This document shows positions 1 through 7,607 of a DNA stretch of 52,375 nt, piece after piece. This DNA is from an uncultured Alphaproteobacteria bacterium (lineage in GTDB: Bacteria; Pseudomonadota; Alphaproteobacteria; HIMB59; GCA-002718135). Position 1 is the first letter of the stretch; each line of letters starts with the position of its first letter. Under the pieces are notes generated by a model, which ran no database searches, was not told the DNA's origin, and was given only the letters and a program-made list of their open reading frames with translations. The stretch spans positions 1 through 52,375 of the forward strand of contig CACKTS010000007.1 in assembly GCA_902603095.1 (NCBI GenBank). The letters are read 5' to 3'. Position numbers and translations under genes: made by a program.

Positions 1-435
1 ACCTATTCTGGTAATAATAGAACTCATATGATACGTGTTCCAGGCTCTGGAAGATTTGAATTACGATTAATGGATGGAGCAACTAATCCTTATTTATTAC
101 AAGCAGGTATCATTGCAGCAGGTTTAGATGGTTTAGATAAAAAGAGAAATCCAGGTAAACCAATTCATGTCAATATGTATGCAGAAGCTCATAAAGTTAA
201 AGGTGCAAAAAAATTACCATTAAGTCTAAATCAAGCATTAAATAATCTTAATAATAGTAAAGTGCTTAAGTCTGCATTTGGTAAAGATGTAATCAATTCC
301 TACATTACTTTAAAAAATAGAGAAATTAAGAAGTATAATTCGTCTAAAGAAAAGAAGATTGGCTTCAAAAAATCAAAAACGAATAAATCAAGTATAATAA
401 CTCAATGGGAAAGAGATAATACTTTAGATTGTTAA
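1..435 (+). CDS. gmaS: gamma-glutamylmethylamide synthetase, 3' end (partial)
   Basis: This is the C-terminal 144 residues of a glutamine-synthetase-fold enzyme, open from base 1, so the gene begins outside the window. GmaS joins monomethylamine to glutamate using ATP to give gamma-glutamylmethylamide, the first step of the N-methylglutamate pathway. The visible part has the GNNRTHMIRVPG and FELRLMDGATNPYLLQA motifs typical of GmaS, and it ends in TQWERDNTLDC, like the family's usual C-terminus. A lysine-rich stretch of roughly 15 residues sits just before TQWE and looks like an insertion relative to GmaS as I remember it. The glnT-like gene at 7608-9080 is a more distant paralogue and lacks the NNRTHM motif. 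The match to GmaS rather than ordinary GlnA rests on these motifs and on the nearby mgs genes. Confidence 0.85.
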   Translation, partial: TYSGNNRTHMIRVPGSGRFELRLMDGATNPYLLQAGIIAAGLDGLDKKRNPGKPIHVNMYAEAHKVKGAKKLPLSLNQALNNLNNSKVLKSAFGKDVINSYITLKNREIKKYNSSKEKKIGFKKSKTNKSSIITQWERDNTLDC

Positions 436-450
436 ATTTATAAATTTGAA

Positions 451-996
451 ATGACAAAAATTGGTTGGAGTAATTTTGTTGTTTGGCAATGTAGTATTCG
501 ACAACGTAATTTTAGAATGTTTAGTGGTAAACCATCTGATGGAACTGTAGCCAATTTATCTGAAATTAAATCAAGCAAAGAACTGTGTAGTATCAGATCG
601 GTACTACTTGAAAGAAATTGCATTGATACGGCTAAAATGTTTGAATTTATGATTAAGCAAACAAATGAACCTGAGATAAGGTTTGATAAAATTGTAAAAT
701 TTCTTTCATCAGAATATTACAATACTCCTAGTAATTTTGATGGTTCCTTTACAGCAACTTTTGATATTTATTCAGAATTGTACTTAAAAATTATTAAGAA
801 AAAAAAATTAATTGCACAATTCTTTGAAAGAGAGACTGGTTTTTATTTCCCAGTTAGTATTACAAAATTAAAAAAAAATGATGCAAAGTGGAAATATACT
901 TTTTTTCATAATTATTTCTTTAATCCAAATTTAAATGAAAATATTGAAATAGTTCACTTCAAACCGATCAAAACTGAACTAAAAAAAATTACATAA
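451..996 (+). CDS. conserved hypothetical protein downstream of gmaS
   Basis: This 181-residue protein begins 15 bases after the gmaS stop on the same strand, so it is probably co-transcribed with it. It is soluble, with no signal peptide or membrane segment. Features seen are a start rich in aromatic residues (IGWSNFVVWQ), the stretch GKPSDGTVANL, and a C-terminal half with many aromatics including FFHNYFFNPNL. I do not recognise a named domain. I have a weak memory of similar proteins in other proteobacterial amine loci but cannot confirm it. A role linked to GmaS is an inference from position only. No clear Shine-Dalgarno sequence precedes the ATG. Confidence 0.6.
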   Translation: MTKIGWSNFVVWQCSIRQRNFRMFSGKPSDGTVANLSEIKSSKELCSIRSVLLERNCIDTAKMFEFMIKQTNEPEIRFDKIVKFLSSEYYNTPSNFDGSFTATFDIYSELYLKIIKKKKLIAQFFERETGFYFPVSITKLKKNDAKWKYTFFHNYFFNPNLNENIEIVHFKPIKTELKKIT

Positions 997-1021
997 ATTT
1001 AAATAATAATAAATTATTAAA

Positions 1022-2353
1022 TTATTTATCTAAGCCTGGTATCCAATTTGTGCCAGCTAAAGGAACTCGGGCCATAGCAGCAGATTCAACGGTTAATGCA
1101 CATAGATCTTCAGGTTCTAAATTATGCAAATTATTTTTACCGCAAGCTCTTGCTATTGTTTGTGCCTCTAGAGTAATAACTTTCAAATAATTTGATAATT
1201 TTCTACCTGCTTTTACAGGATCTAATCTTTTCATTAATTTTTTATCTTGCGTAGATATACCAGCTGGATCTTTTCCTTCATGCCAGTCGTCATATGCTCC
1301 TGATACTGTTCCAAGTTTTTTATAATCTTTTTCCCATTTAGGATCATTATCTCCAATTGCTATCATAGCTGCTGATCCAATAGAAACGGCATCCGCACCA
1401 AGAGCAAGTGCCTTTGAAACATCAGCTCCATTTCTAATTCCTCCGGAAATAATCAATTGCACTTTTCGATGCATATTTAAATCTTGAAGTGCATCCACTG
1501 CAGGACGTATGCAAGCTAATGTAGGTTGTCCAACATTTTCAATAAAAACTTCTTGTGTTGCTGCTGTCCCTCCCTGCATTCCATCAAGTACAACTACGTC
1601 AGCTCCTGCTTTTATAGCCAAAGCAGTATCATAATAAGGTCTTGCTCCTGCAATTTTAACAAATATTGGCACTTTCCATTGCGTTATTTCTCTTAATTCA
1701 GTAATTTTTATAGCTAGATCATCAGGACCAGTCCAATCAGGATGTCGACAAGCTGATCTTTGATCAATACCTTTAGGAAGATCTCTCATTTCTGCGACAC
1801 GGTCACTAATTTTTTGGCCTAATAACATACCTCCTCCTCCAGGTTTTGCTCCTTGACCAATTACAACTTCAATAGCATCAGCTTTTCTCAAATCATCAGG
1901 ATTCATTCCATAACGAGAAGGAAGAAGTTGGTACACAAGTGTTTTCGATTGACCCCTCTCCTCTTTGGTCATTCCACCATCTCCAGTTGTTGTTGAGGTT
2001 CCAGCTATAGATGCCCCCCTACCTAAAGCTTCTTTAGCAGGACCAGATAAGGCTCCAAAACTCATGCCTGCGATAGTTATTGGAATATCAAGTTCTAAAG
2101 GTTTTTTTGCAAATCTTGTTCCTAAGACAACGTTTGTTGCACATTTTTCTCTGTATCCTTCAAGTGGATATCTAGACATAGAGGCTCCTAAAAAAAGTAG
2201 GTCATCAAAATGGGGTAATTTTCTCTTTGAGCCACCTCCACGAATATCATATATGCCCGTTGCAGCTGCCCTTCTTATTTCTGAATTCGTATAATCATCA
2301 AAGGTCCAGGATTTGCGTGGAGTAGTAAATAGATTTTTTTTCTTTTTTGCCAT
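1022..2353 (-). CDS. mgsC: N-methylglutamate synthase FMN subunit (GltS domain)
   Basis: This 443-residue protein carries the FMN-binding barrel of glutamate synthase. With MgsA and MgsB it is expected to move the methylamine group of gamma-glutamylmethylamide onto 2-oxoglutarate and reduce it to N-methylglutamate. Visible motifs are MSFGALSGPAKEAL, GQGAKPGGGG, LDGMQGGTAATQ, SGGIRNGADVSKALALGAD and a C-terminal LEAQTIARACGK. The region that carries [3Fe-4S] cysteines in glutamate synthases reads YDDWHEGKDPAGISTQ here, with no cysteine. The paralogue at 4453-5802 keeps three. The gene is last of the mgsABC triplet, one base after mgsB, and converges on the unknown gene at 451-996. Assignment to mgs rather than to the other triplet rests on its closeness to gmaS and on subunit sizes of 295, 231 and 443 residues. 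Confidence 0.8.
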   Translation of the reverse strand: MAKKKKNLFTTPRKSWTFDDYTNSEIRRAAATGIYDIRGGGSKRKLPHFDDLLFLGASMSRYPLEGYREKCATNVVLGTRFAKKPLELDIPITIAGMSFGALSGPAKEALGRGASIAGTSTTTGDGGMTKEERGQSKTLVYQLLPSRYGMNPDDLRKADAIEVVIGQGAKPGGGGMLLGQKISDRVAEMRDLPKGIDQRSACRHPDWTGPDDLAIKITELREITQWKVPIFVKIAGARPYYDTALAIKAGADVVVLDGMQGGTAATQEVFIENVGQPTLACIRPAVDALQDLNMHRKVQLIISGGIRNGADVSKALALGADAVSIGSAAMIAIGDNDPKWEKDYKKLGTVSGAYDDWHEGKDPAGISTQDKKLMKRLDPVKAGRKLSNYLKVITLEAQTIARACGKNNLHNLEPEDLCALTVESAAMARVPLAGTNWIPGLDK

Positions 2354-2354
2354 A

Positions 2355-3050
2355 CTAGTAATCAGACAAGTTATCTATATTAAAATTATATAGTTTTCTC
2401 TGAGATCCAAATTTTTTGAAATTATGTGAGTTAAGATTTTTTATCTTTCCAATTTTTAATAAATCTTCAATTTTTTTTATATCTTTTTTATTCATTTTTT
2501 TTTCAACACAATCGACACCTAAACTTTTGGGTTTACCTGCTAGATAAATAATTGTTTCATAGATGCTATCGCCAAGTGCTTCACCGGCATCTCCACAAAT
2601 AAGCATTGTTCCTGACTGCGCCATGAATCCAGACATATGACCTACAGATCCTTTTACAATTATATCAATACCTTTCATTGAAATACCGCAGCGAGAGCTA
2701 GTGTCGCCATCTATAATAATAGTCCCTCCATGTGCAGTAGCTCCAGCAGACTGGGAAGCATTACCTTTTACATGGATTAAGCCAGACATCATATTTTCAC
2801 CTAAACCAGTTCCAGCATTACCGTTAATAGTAATATGTGCTTTTTGATTCATTCCTCCACAATAATATCCTACATGACCCTTTATATTTACAGATATGTT
2901 TTCAGTTAATCCTGCGCATAGTGCGTGGTGTCCACTTGGATTTTTTACAGTAAATTCTCTTTTGTTGTTTTTATAACTAATGTTTTGAAGATAGTTATTT
3001 ATTTTTCTTAAAGTGCTTTTTTTAAAATCTAAATTTTCTATTTTCCCCAT
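2355..3050 (-). CDS. mgsB: N-methylglutamate synthase GXGXG-domain subunit
   Basis: This 231-residue protein is built almost entirely of the right-handed beta-helix (GXGXG) repeat found at the C-terminus of glutamate synthase and in formylmethanofuran dehydrogenase subunit C. Repeats seen include GHVGYYCGGMNQK, GNAGTGLGENMMSG, GSVGHMSGFMAQSG and GDAGEALGDSIY. In glutamate synthase this domain is structural and holds the amidotransferase against the FMN domain, and the same job is likely here. Its start lies inside the end of mgsA with a 13-base overlap. The equivalent gene pair of the other triplet overlaps by the same length, which suggests translational coupling. It lacks the roughly 50 extra N-terminal residues of the paralogue at 5816-6658. 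Confidence 0.8.
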   Translation of the reverse strand: MGKIENLDFKKSTLRKINNYLQNISYKNNKREFTVKNPSGHHALCAGLTENISVNIKGHVGYYCGGMNQKAHITINGNAGTGLGENMMSGLIHVKGNASQSAGATAHGGTIIIDGDTSSRCGISMKGIDIIVKGSVGHMSGFMAQSGTMLICGDAGEALGDSIYETIIYLAGKPKSLGVDCVEKKMNKKDIKKIEDLLKIGKIKNLNSHNFKKFGSQRKLYNFNIDNLSDY

Positions 3051-3925
3051 GTATATACAACTCCAGGTTTTGGTTCATAAATATTAGATTTGTTCACATA
3101 TGGTAGATGTGCGATAGCTTGAAATTCAGAGGCTACAGCAACATAATCATTATTTTCTGCAATAACTGCAGGTTTGCATGCTATTTCATCTCTTAAAACA
3201 GCAAATCCTTTGTTAGTACCTACAATAAAAGTATAAAAACCATCTAAATCTGTAAGACATTCTGTTAAAGTTTTTTTCATGGATTTATTTTCTGATAATT
3301 TTTGACTTATATAACCTGCAGCTACTTCAGTATCATTTAAAGAATCAAAATTTTTACCTTTTTTGATTAATTGTCTTCGCAGATTATTGTGATTAGATAA
3401 AGACCCGTTATGAACTAAGCATTCATCCTCTCCAGTTGAATAAGGATGTGATCCATCGACTGTTATCGCACTTTCAGTTGCCATTCTGGTATGACCTATA
3501 GCATGTGAACCTGAAAATTTTTCTAGTTTAAATTTTTTTACGATTTCTTTTGGGTTTCCAACTTGTTTAAAAATCTCAATTGACCTTCCATAACCTACTA
3601 ATGCAATTTCACTAAAGTTTTTTTGAATGTAAGAAATAAATTTTTTAGGTGCAACTGAAGTATAAACAACTACATGATCTGAAATATTTTTTATTGTTAT
3701 ATCTTTAAAATTTTTTTTAATATCTTGCTCAAATCCAGTTGATAATGTTTTATTTAAACAAAGAGAGTATTTGTAATATTTTTTTGAATCATTGTTGTTG
3801 TATATTGCAAAACCTGCTGAATCTGGTCCTCTTGATGACATGTTATCAAGCATGCCACTTAAATAAAAACCTAGCTTATTATGCAATTTTTTCTTTTTTA
3901 AATATAAACCTACTATTCCACACAT
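3038..3925 (-). CDS. mgsA: N-methylglutamate synthase class II amidotransferase-like subunit
   Basis: This 295-residue Ntn-type class II glutamine amidotransferase domain is a stand-alone version of the first domain of glutamate synthase. It starts MCGIVGLY, so Cys2 is available as the N-terminal nucleophile after Met removal. Further motifs are SSRGPDSAGFA, GHTRMATESA, HPYSTGEDECLVHNGSLSNH and NDTEVAAGY. The expected role is to hydrolyse the gamma-glutamyl amide and pass the amine to the FMN subunit. It is the first gene of the mgsABC set, about 100 AT-only-like bases after the unknown gene at 4027-4443. It may be read from its own promoter or from the long upstream operon. It is clearly related to the protein at 6646-7587 but is 18 residues shorter. 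Confidence 0.8.
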   Translation of the reverse strand: MCGIVGLYLKKKKLHNKLGFYLSGMLDNMSSRGPDSAGFAIYNNNDSKKYYKYSLCLNKTLSTGFEQDIKKNFKDITIKNISDHVVVYTSVAPKKFISYIQKNFSEIALVGYGRSIEIFKQVGNPKEIVKKFKLEKFSGSHAIGHTRMATESAITVDGSHPYSTGEDECLVHNGSLSNHNNLRRQLIKKGKNFDSLNDTEVAAGYISQKLSENKSMKKTLTECLTDLDGFYTFIVGTNKGFAVLRDEIACKPAVIAENNDYVAVASEFQAIAHLPYVNKSNIYEPKPGVVYTWGK

Positions 3926-4026
3926 AAATTACAAATTTTAATAATCAAATATATAAATATATATTATTTTGTAAAAGCAAGAATTAAATATCAATTTAAT
4001 TTTTACTATTAAAGATTACAAAAAAT

Positions 4027-4443
4027 TTAATTAAATTTCTTATATGCTTTCTTTAATACTACTAGAGGATGATTTGAAGACATTTGAAATTTAATTAATA
4101 ATTCTCTTGCTATCATATCTCGATCTTGCTGATCTTTTGGTAATTTTAATTTTGGCGGAGTTGTAACCCATCCATTGATATTTCTATCAAACACAGCAGG
4201 CTTACCATTTTCATATCCCATATGAACATCTTCAAGCCAATTTAGATCATCCCAACCCATGTGTTCAATGTATTTTTTTAAAAAGGGAGTTAATCGATTA
4301 TAATCAGGTAGCAAGTTTACATCATAGCGATAGCCAATATGTTGACCTATCATTTTTTCTCTTGCTGTTTTAATGCCTTTATCTTTTTGTTTAGAAGATT
4401 TGACTTTCTTTTTTGTTGTTTTTTTTATTTTATTTTTAGCCAT
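4027..4443 (-). CDS. small basic hypothetical protein between the two GltS-like triplets
   Basis: This is a 138-residue protein I do not recognise. The first 30 or so residues are very rich in lysine (MAKNKIKKTTKKKVKSSKQK). They are followed by a more ordinary globular part with RYDVNLLPDYNRLTPFLKKY, GWDDLNWLEDVHMGYENGKP and a C-terminal helix. It has no membrane segment and no cysteine pair. It starts 9 bases after the FMN-subunit gene at 4453-5802, so it belongs to that operon. The two FMN subunits of the region also start with MAK plus lysines, which hints at a shared N-terminal tail. It could be an accessory subunit of the adjacent enzyme, but this rests on position only. Confidence 0.65.
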   Translation of the reverse strand: MAKNKIKKTTKKKVKSSKQKDKGIKTAREKMIGQHIGYRYDVNLLPDYNRLTPFLKKYIEHMGWDDLNWLEDVHMGYENGKPAVFDRNINGWVTTPPKLKLPKDQQDRDMIARELLIKFQMSSNHPLVVLKKAYKKFN

Positions 4444-4452
4444 AATTATCTC

Positions 4453-5802
4453 CTAAATTGAATGAAAGTTGTCAACACCTACAGTATGATCTGTTCCTGC
4501 AAGCGGTACTTTTGCAAGCGCAGATGCTTCCATAGTTAGTGCAGCCAAATCTTCTGGCTCTAAAGAGTGTATATTTGTTTTACCACATGCTCTAGCTAAA
4601 AGTTGTGCCTCTAAAGTCATTGCATGTAAATAATTATAAACTCTTAATGCTGCATCATCTGGATTTAATCTTTTTCTTAATTCAGGATCTTGTGTCGCAA
4701 CACCTACCGGACATCTTCCTGTATGACAATGATAACAGTACCCAGCCTCTACTCCTAATTCTTTTTCAAAATCAGCTTCTGGAATATCTTTATTACAATT
4801 AAGTGCAACTAATGCCCCAGTACCAACAGAAATACAATCAGCCCCTAATGCTAGAGCTTTTGCCATATCTGCCCCATCTCTAAGTCCACCTGCAAAAATT
4901 AGAGTAACATCTCCTGATTTTCCTACATCATCTAATGCTCTTCTTGCTTCTCTTACCGCTGCAATACCAGGAATACCTGTATTTGCTGCAGCAATATGAG
5001 GGCCTGCACCAGTTGAACCCTCCATACAATCCAAATAAATTGAGTCTGGATCACATTTAGCTGCCATTCTAACATCATCATAAACTTTAGCTGCGCCAAG
5101 TTTTAATTGAATCGGTACTTGGTTATCAGTTAATTCTCTAAGTTCCTGAACTTTTAATGCTAGATCATCCGGTCCTAACCAGTCAGGATGTCTAGCCGGT
5201 GATCTCTGATCAATACCAGCAGGTAAAGATCTCATTTCAGCAACTTGGTCAGTAACTTTTTGTCCCATCAAGTGTCCGCCCATTCCAACTTTCTGACCTT
5301 GTCCTATAAATACTTCTATACCATCTGCTAATTGAGCATGGTGAGGATTAAAACCATATCGAGATTGAATACATTGATAATACCACTTATGAGAATATCT
5401 TCTTTCATCTGGAATCATGCCACCTTCACCTGAACATGTTGCACTTCCAGCCATTGTTGCTCCCCTTGCAAGTGCAGTTTTTGCTTCATAAGATAAAGCC
5501 CCAAAGCTCATTGAAGTTATATAAACTGGAATATCTAACTCTATTGGGTTTTTACATCTTGGACCAATTACTGTCTTCGTTTCACATTTCTCTCTATAAC
5601 CTTCAATTACAAATCTAGTAAGAGTGCCAGGTAAGAATGTTAAATCATCCCAGTGGGGTATTTTTTTCATAAGAGCCATACCACGCATGCGGTATCTACC
5701 TAACTGCGACTTAATATGAATATCGTTTATAACATCAGGAGTAAAAATTGAATTACGACCTAATAAACTTTTATCTGTATTTTTTTTATTTTTTTTAGCC
5801 AT
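4453..5802 (-). CDS. FMN-binding glutamate-synthase-domain protein, paralogue of mgsC
   Basis: This 449-residue glutamate synthase FMN-barrel protein is homologous along its length to the mgsC product. Motifs are MSFGALSYEAKTALARGAT, GQGQKVGMGG, LDCMEGSTGAGPH, AGGLRDGADMAKALALGAD and LEAQLLARACGKTN. Unlike mgsC it keeps an iron-sulphur-type cysteine motif, CYHCHTGRCPVGVATQ (CX2CX4C), and so probably binds a [3Fe-4S] cluster near FMN. It lies in an operon with its own amidotransferase, GXGXG and GS-like genes and an FAD oxidoreductase. Similar GlnT/Glx sets exist in rhizobia and roseobacters as far as I know. The substrate is unproven; an amine other than methylamine, or ammonia, are both possible. 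Confidence 0.75.
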   Translation of the reverse strand: MAKKNKKNTDKSLLGRNSIFTPDVINDIHIKSQLGRYRMRGMALMKKIPHWDDLTFLPGTLTRFVIEGYREKCETKTVIGPRCKNPIELDIPVYITSMSFGALSYEAKTALARGATMAGSATCSGEGGMIPDERRYSHKWYYQCIQSRYGFNPHHAQLADGIEVFIGQGQKVGMGGHLMGQKVTDQVAEMRSLPAGIDQRSPARHPDWLGPDDLALKVQELRELTDNQVPIQLKLGAAKVYDDVRMAAKCDPDSIYLDCMEGSTGAGPHIAAANTGIPGIAAVREARRALDDVGKSGDVTLIFAGGLRDGADMAKALALGADCISVGTGALVALNCNKDIPEADFEKELGVEAGYCYHCHTGRCPVGVATQDPELRKRLNPDDAALRVYNYLHAMTLEAQLLARACGKTNIHSLEPEDLAALTMEASALAKVPLAGTDHTVGVDNFHSI

Positions 5803-5815
5803 TATTCAATCCTTT

Positions 5816-6658
5816 CTAAATTGCACCTTTTCTCTCAGTTGGTTCTAAATTATCGTAATTCCATAATTTTTTTCCTGAAACAATTTTTGTAATTTTTTTA
5901 TAATCTATTTTTTTATCTATCTCAGAAACTTTTATTTTTCTTTTTAACCAAGCTATATCTAAATCTGTTAACTCCGCCTCAACAGCATCAGCACCTAATG
6001 ATTTAATTGAACCTCCAACAAAAATAGTGCCATCATAAAGTGAGTCACCTAAATTAGGGCCAACATCTCCAAGAATAACTATTCTTCCTCGTTGCATCAT
6101 AAAGCCTGTAAAGGCTCCGGCATCTCCACCTACTATGATAGTGCCGCCTTTCATATCAATACCTGATCTAGCACCAACACTCCCTTTACAAATTAAATCT
6201 CCACCTCTAATTGCTGCCCCAAAACAAGATCCAGCATTTTTTTCTACAACAACTTTACCAGCCATCATATTTTCAGCACAAGACCAACCAACTCTTCCGG
6301 ATATTCTTACAACAGGCCCATCAACTGAACCTATTCCAAAATATCCAAGACTACCTTCTATAATTAAATTTAGTTTGTTTAAAATTCCAACACCTATACT
6401 ATGTTTTGATCCAGGATTTTTTATAACAATTGTTCCATAACCTTTAGCCATTAATTCATTTATTTTTCTATTAATATCAATACATTCTAAATTATTTGCA
6501 TCAATTTCTGTTCTTTTATTAAAGTCAACTGTATGGGCGTCATGATAAAAAAAATTTTCGGTCTCTTCTGGATTAAAAAAAACTTGTTGCGTACGGCCTG
6601 TTAACACTTCATCATGTAAACCCATTTCAGTAGATTTATGTTTTTTTATGCTTGCCAT
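5816..6658 (-). CDS. GXGXG-domain protein, paralogue of mgsB
   Basis: This 280-residue GXGXG beta-helix protein corresponds to the C-terminal structural domain of glutamate synthase. Repeats include GSLGYFGIGSVDG, GRVGWSCAENMMAG, GSVGARSGIDMKGG, GDAGAFTGFMMQRG and GDVGPNLGDSLYDG. An extra N-terminal segment of about 50 residues (starting MASIKKHKSTEMGLHDEVL) is absent from the mgsB product. The start overlaps the preceding amidotransferase gene by 13 bases, and 13 bases separate it from the following FMN-subunit gene. This is a tight operon and most likely one enzyme complex. Confidence 0.75.
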   Translation of the reverse strand: MASIKKHKSTEMGLHDEVLTGRTQQVFFNPEETENFFYHDAHTVDFNKRTEIDANNLECIDINRKINELMAKGYGTIVIKNPGSKHSIGVGILNKLNLIIEGSLGYFGIGSVDGPVVRISGRVGWSCAENMMAGKVVVEKNAGSCFGAAIRGGDLICKGSVGARSGIDMKGGTIIVGGDAGAFTGFMMQRGRIVILGDVGPNLGDSLYDGTIFVGGSIKSLGADAVEAELTDLDIAWLKRKIKVSEIDKKIDYKKITKIVSGKKLWNYDNLEPTERKGAI

Positions 6659-7587
6659 ACTTTTACCTCTCCTTCATAGGGATCATAAGTGTCAATCTCT
6701 TCAGGAAGAACGGTTCTTATTGCAACTTCCTCTGAAGCAAGTGCTACCAAATCATCACTTTCATACAGTACCATTGGTTTAGCAGCCATATGATCTTTGG
6801 CCATTCCTAATTTATCTTTGGTTGCTACTAAATATGTAAACACGCCATCCAAGTCATCTAAAGATCCTCTCATCGCTTCTTCTAAATCTATTCCATGGCG
6901 TATTTTATCAGCAAGATAAACTGCTATTAATTCGGAATCACATGTAGACATAAAACGCATACCTTTTTTTTCAAGAGCTCTTCGATTATTCCAATAATTT
7001 GTTAATTGACCATTATGCACAACAGAAACATCACTAAATGGATAAGCCCAATATGGATGAGCTGAACGTATATCTACACCAGACTCAGTAGCCATTCTTG
7101 TGTGACCAATACCATGTGTCCCAGCAAAATCCCCAAGTTCATATTGATCAGCAACAACTGAAGCATCACCAATATCTTTTATTAATTCCAGTGACTTGCC
7201 TAGTGATAAAATTTCTGTCATTTCAACTGACTCAATTTGTTTTGCTAAATCAAGCAAATCTCCATCATAAGAAATTACATATCTATAAGAATATGGTGTG
7301 ATTTTTTCTTCTTTATGAAGAGTTGCACCTGAAGTAGAAATTTTTGAATTTACTTGCTCTACTCTTGCTTGATAGATACTTTCATCTTCCATTACTGCGG
7401 AACTACCCTCTTTTACATTTTCACCAACCTTAAACCTTAAAATATAATTATTTGACTCACCATTTCCATACAAAGCATAACCGGTTGAGTCTGGTCCTCG
7501 ATGTTTAAGAGATTGCAACATTTTTTGCATTTCTCCACCTACATTTGTAGATTTACCTTTGTGAATTATTCCAGCAATTCCGCACAT
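6646..7587 (-). CDS. class II glutamine amidotransferase domain protein, paralogue of mgsA
   Basis: This is a 313-residue stand-alone amidotransferase starting MCGIAGIIHKGK, with Cys2 as the expected nucleophile. It shows LKHRGPDSTGYA, IGHTRMATESGVDIRSAHP, VVHNGQLTNYWNNRR and a CDSELIAVYLADK segment. It probably removes the amine from a gamma-glutamyl amide made by the GS-like enzyme encoded 20 bases upstream. The amine would then be channelled to the FMN subunit encoded two genes downstream. It is similar to mgsA but has a longer middle region between about residues 60 and 150. Confidence 0.78.
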   Translation of the reverse strand: MCGIAGIIHKGKSTNVGGEMQKMLQSLKHRGPDSTGYALYGNGESNNYILRFKVGENVKEGSSAVMEDESIYQARVEQVNSKISTSGATLHKEEKITPYSYRYVISYDGDLLDLAKQIESVEMTEILSLGKSLELIKDIGDASVVADQYELGDFAGTHGIGHTRMATESGVDIRSAHPYWAYPFSDVSVVHNGQLTNYWNNRRALEKKGMRFMSTCDSELIAVYLADKIRHGIDLEEAMRGSLDDLDGVFTYLVATKDKLGMAKDHMAAKPMVLYESDDLVALASEEVAIRTVLPEEIDTYDPYEGEVKVWQA

Positions 7588-7607
7588 AGTAATTATCCTT
7601 TGTTAGA

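Noticed and set aside
997-1021. AT-only inverted repeats between the convergent genes at 996 and 1022
   Set aside because: No G-C pairs, so stability is poor; may be chance in this base composition.
3926-4026. Possible promoter before mgsA in the 101-base gap
   Set aside because: TTGCTT and TATATT-like boxes can be drawn, but such boxes arise everywhere in AT-rich DNA.
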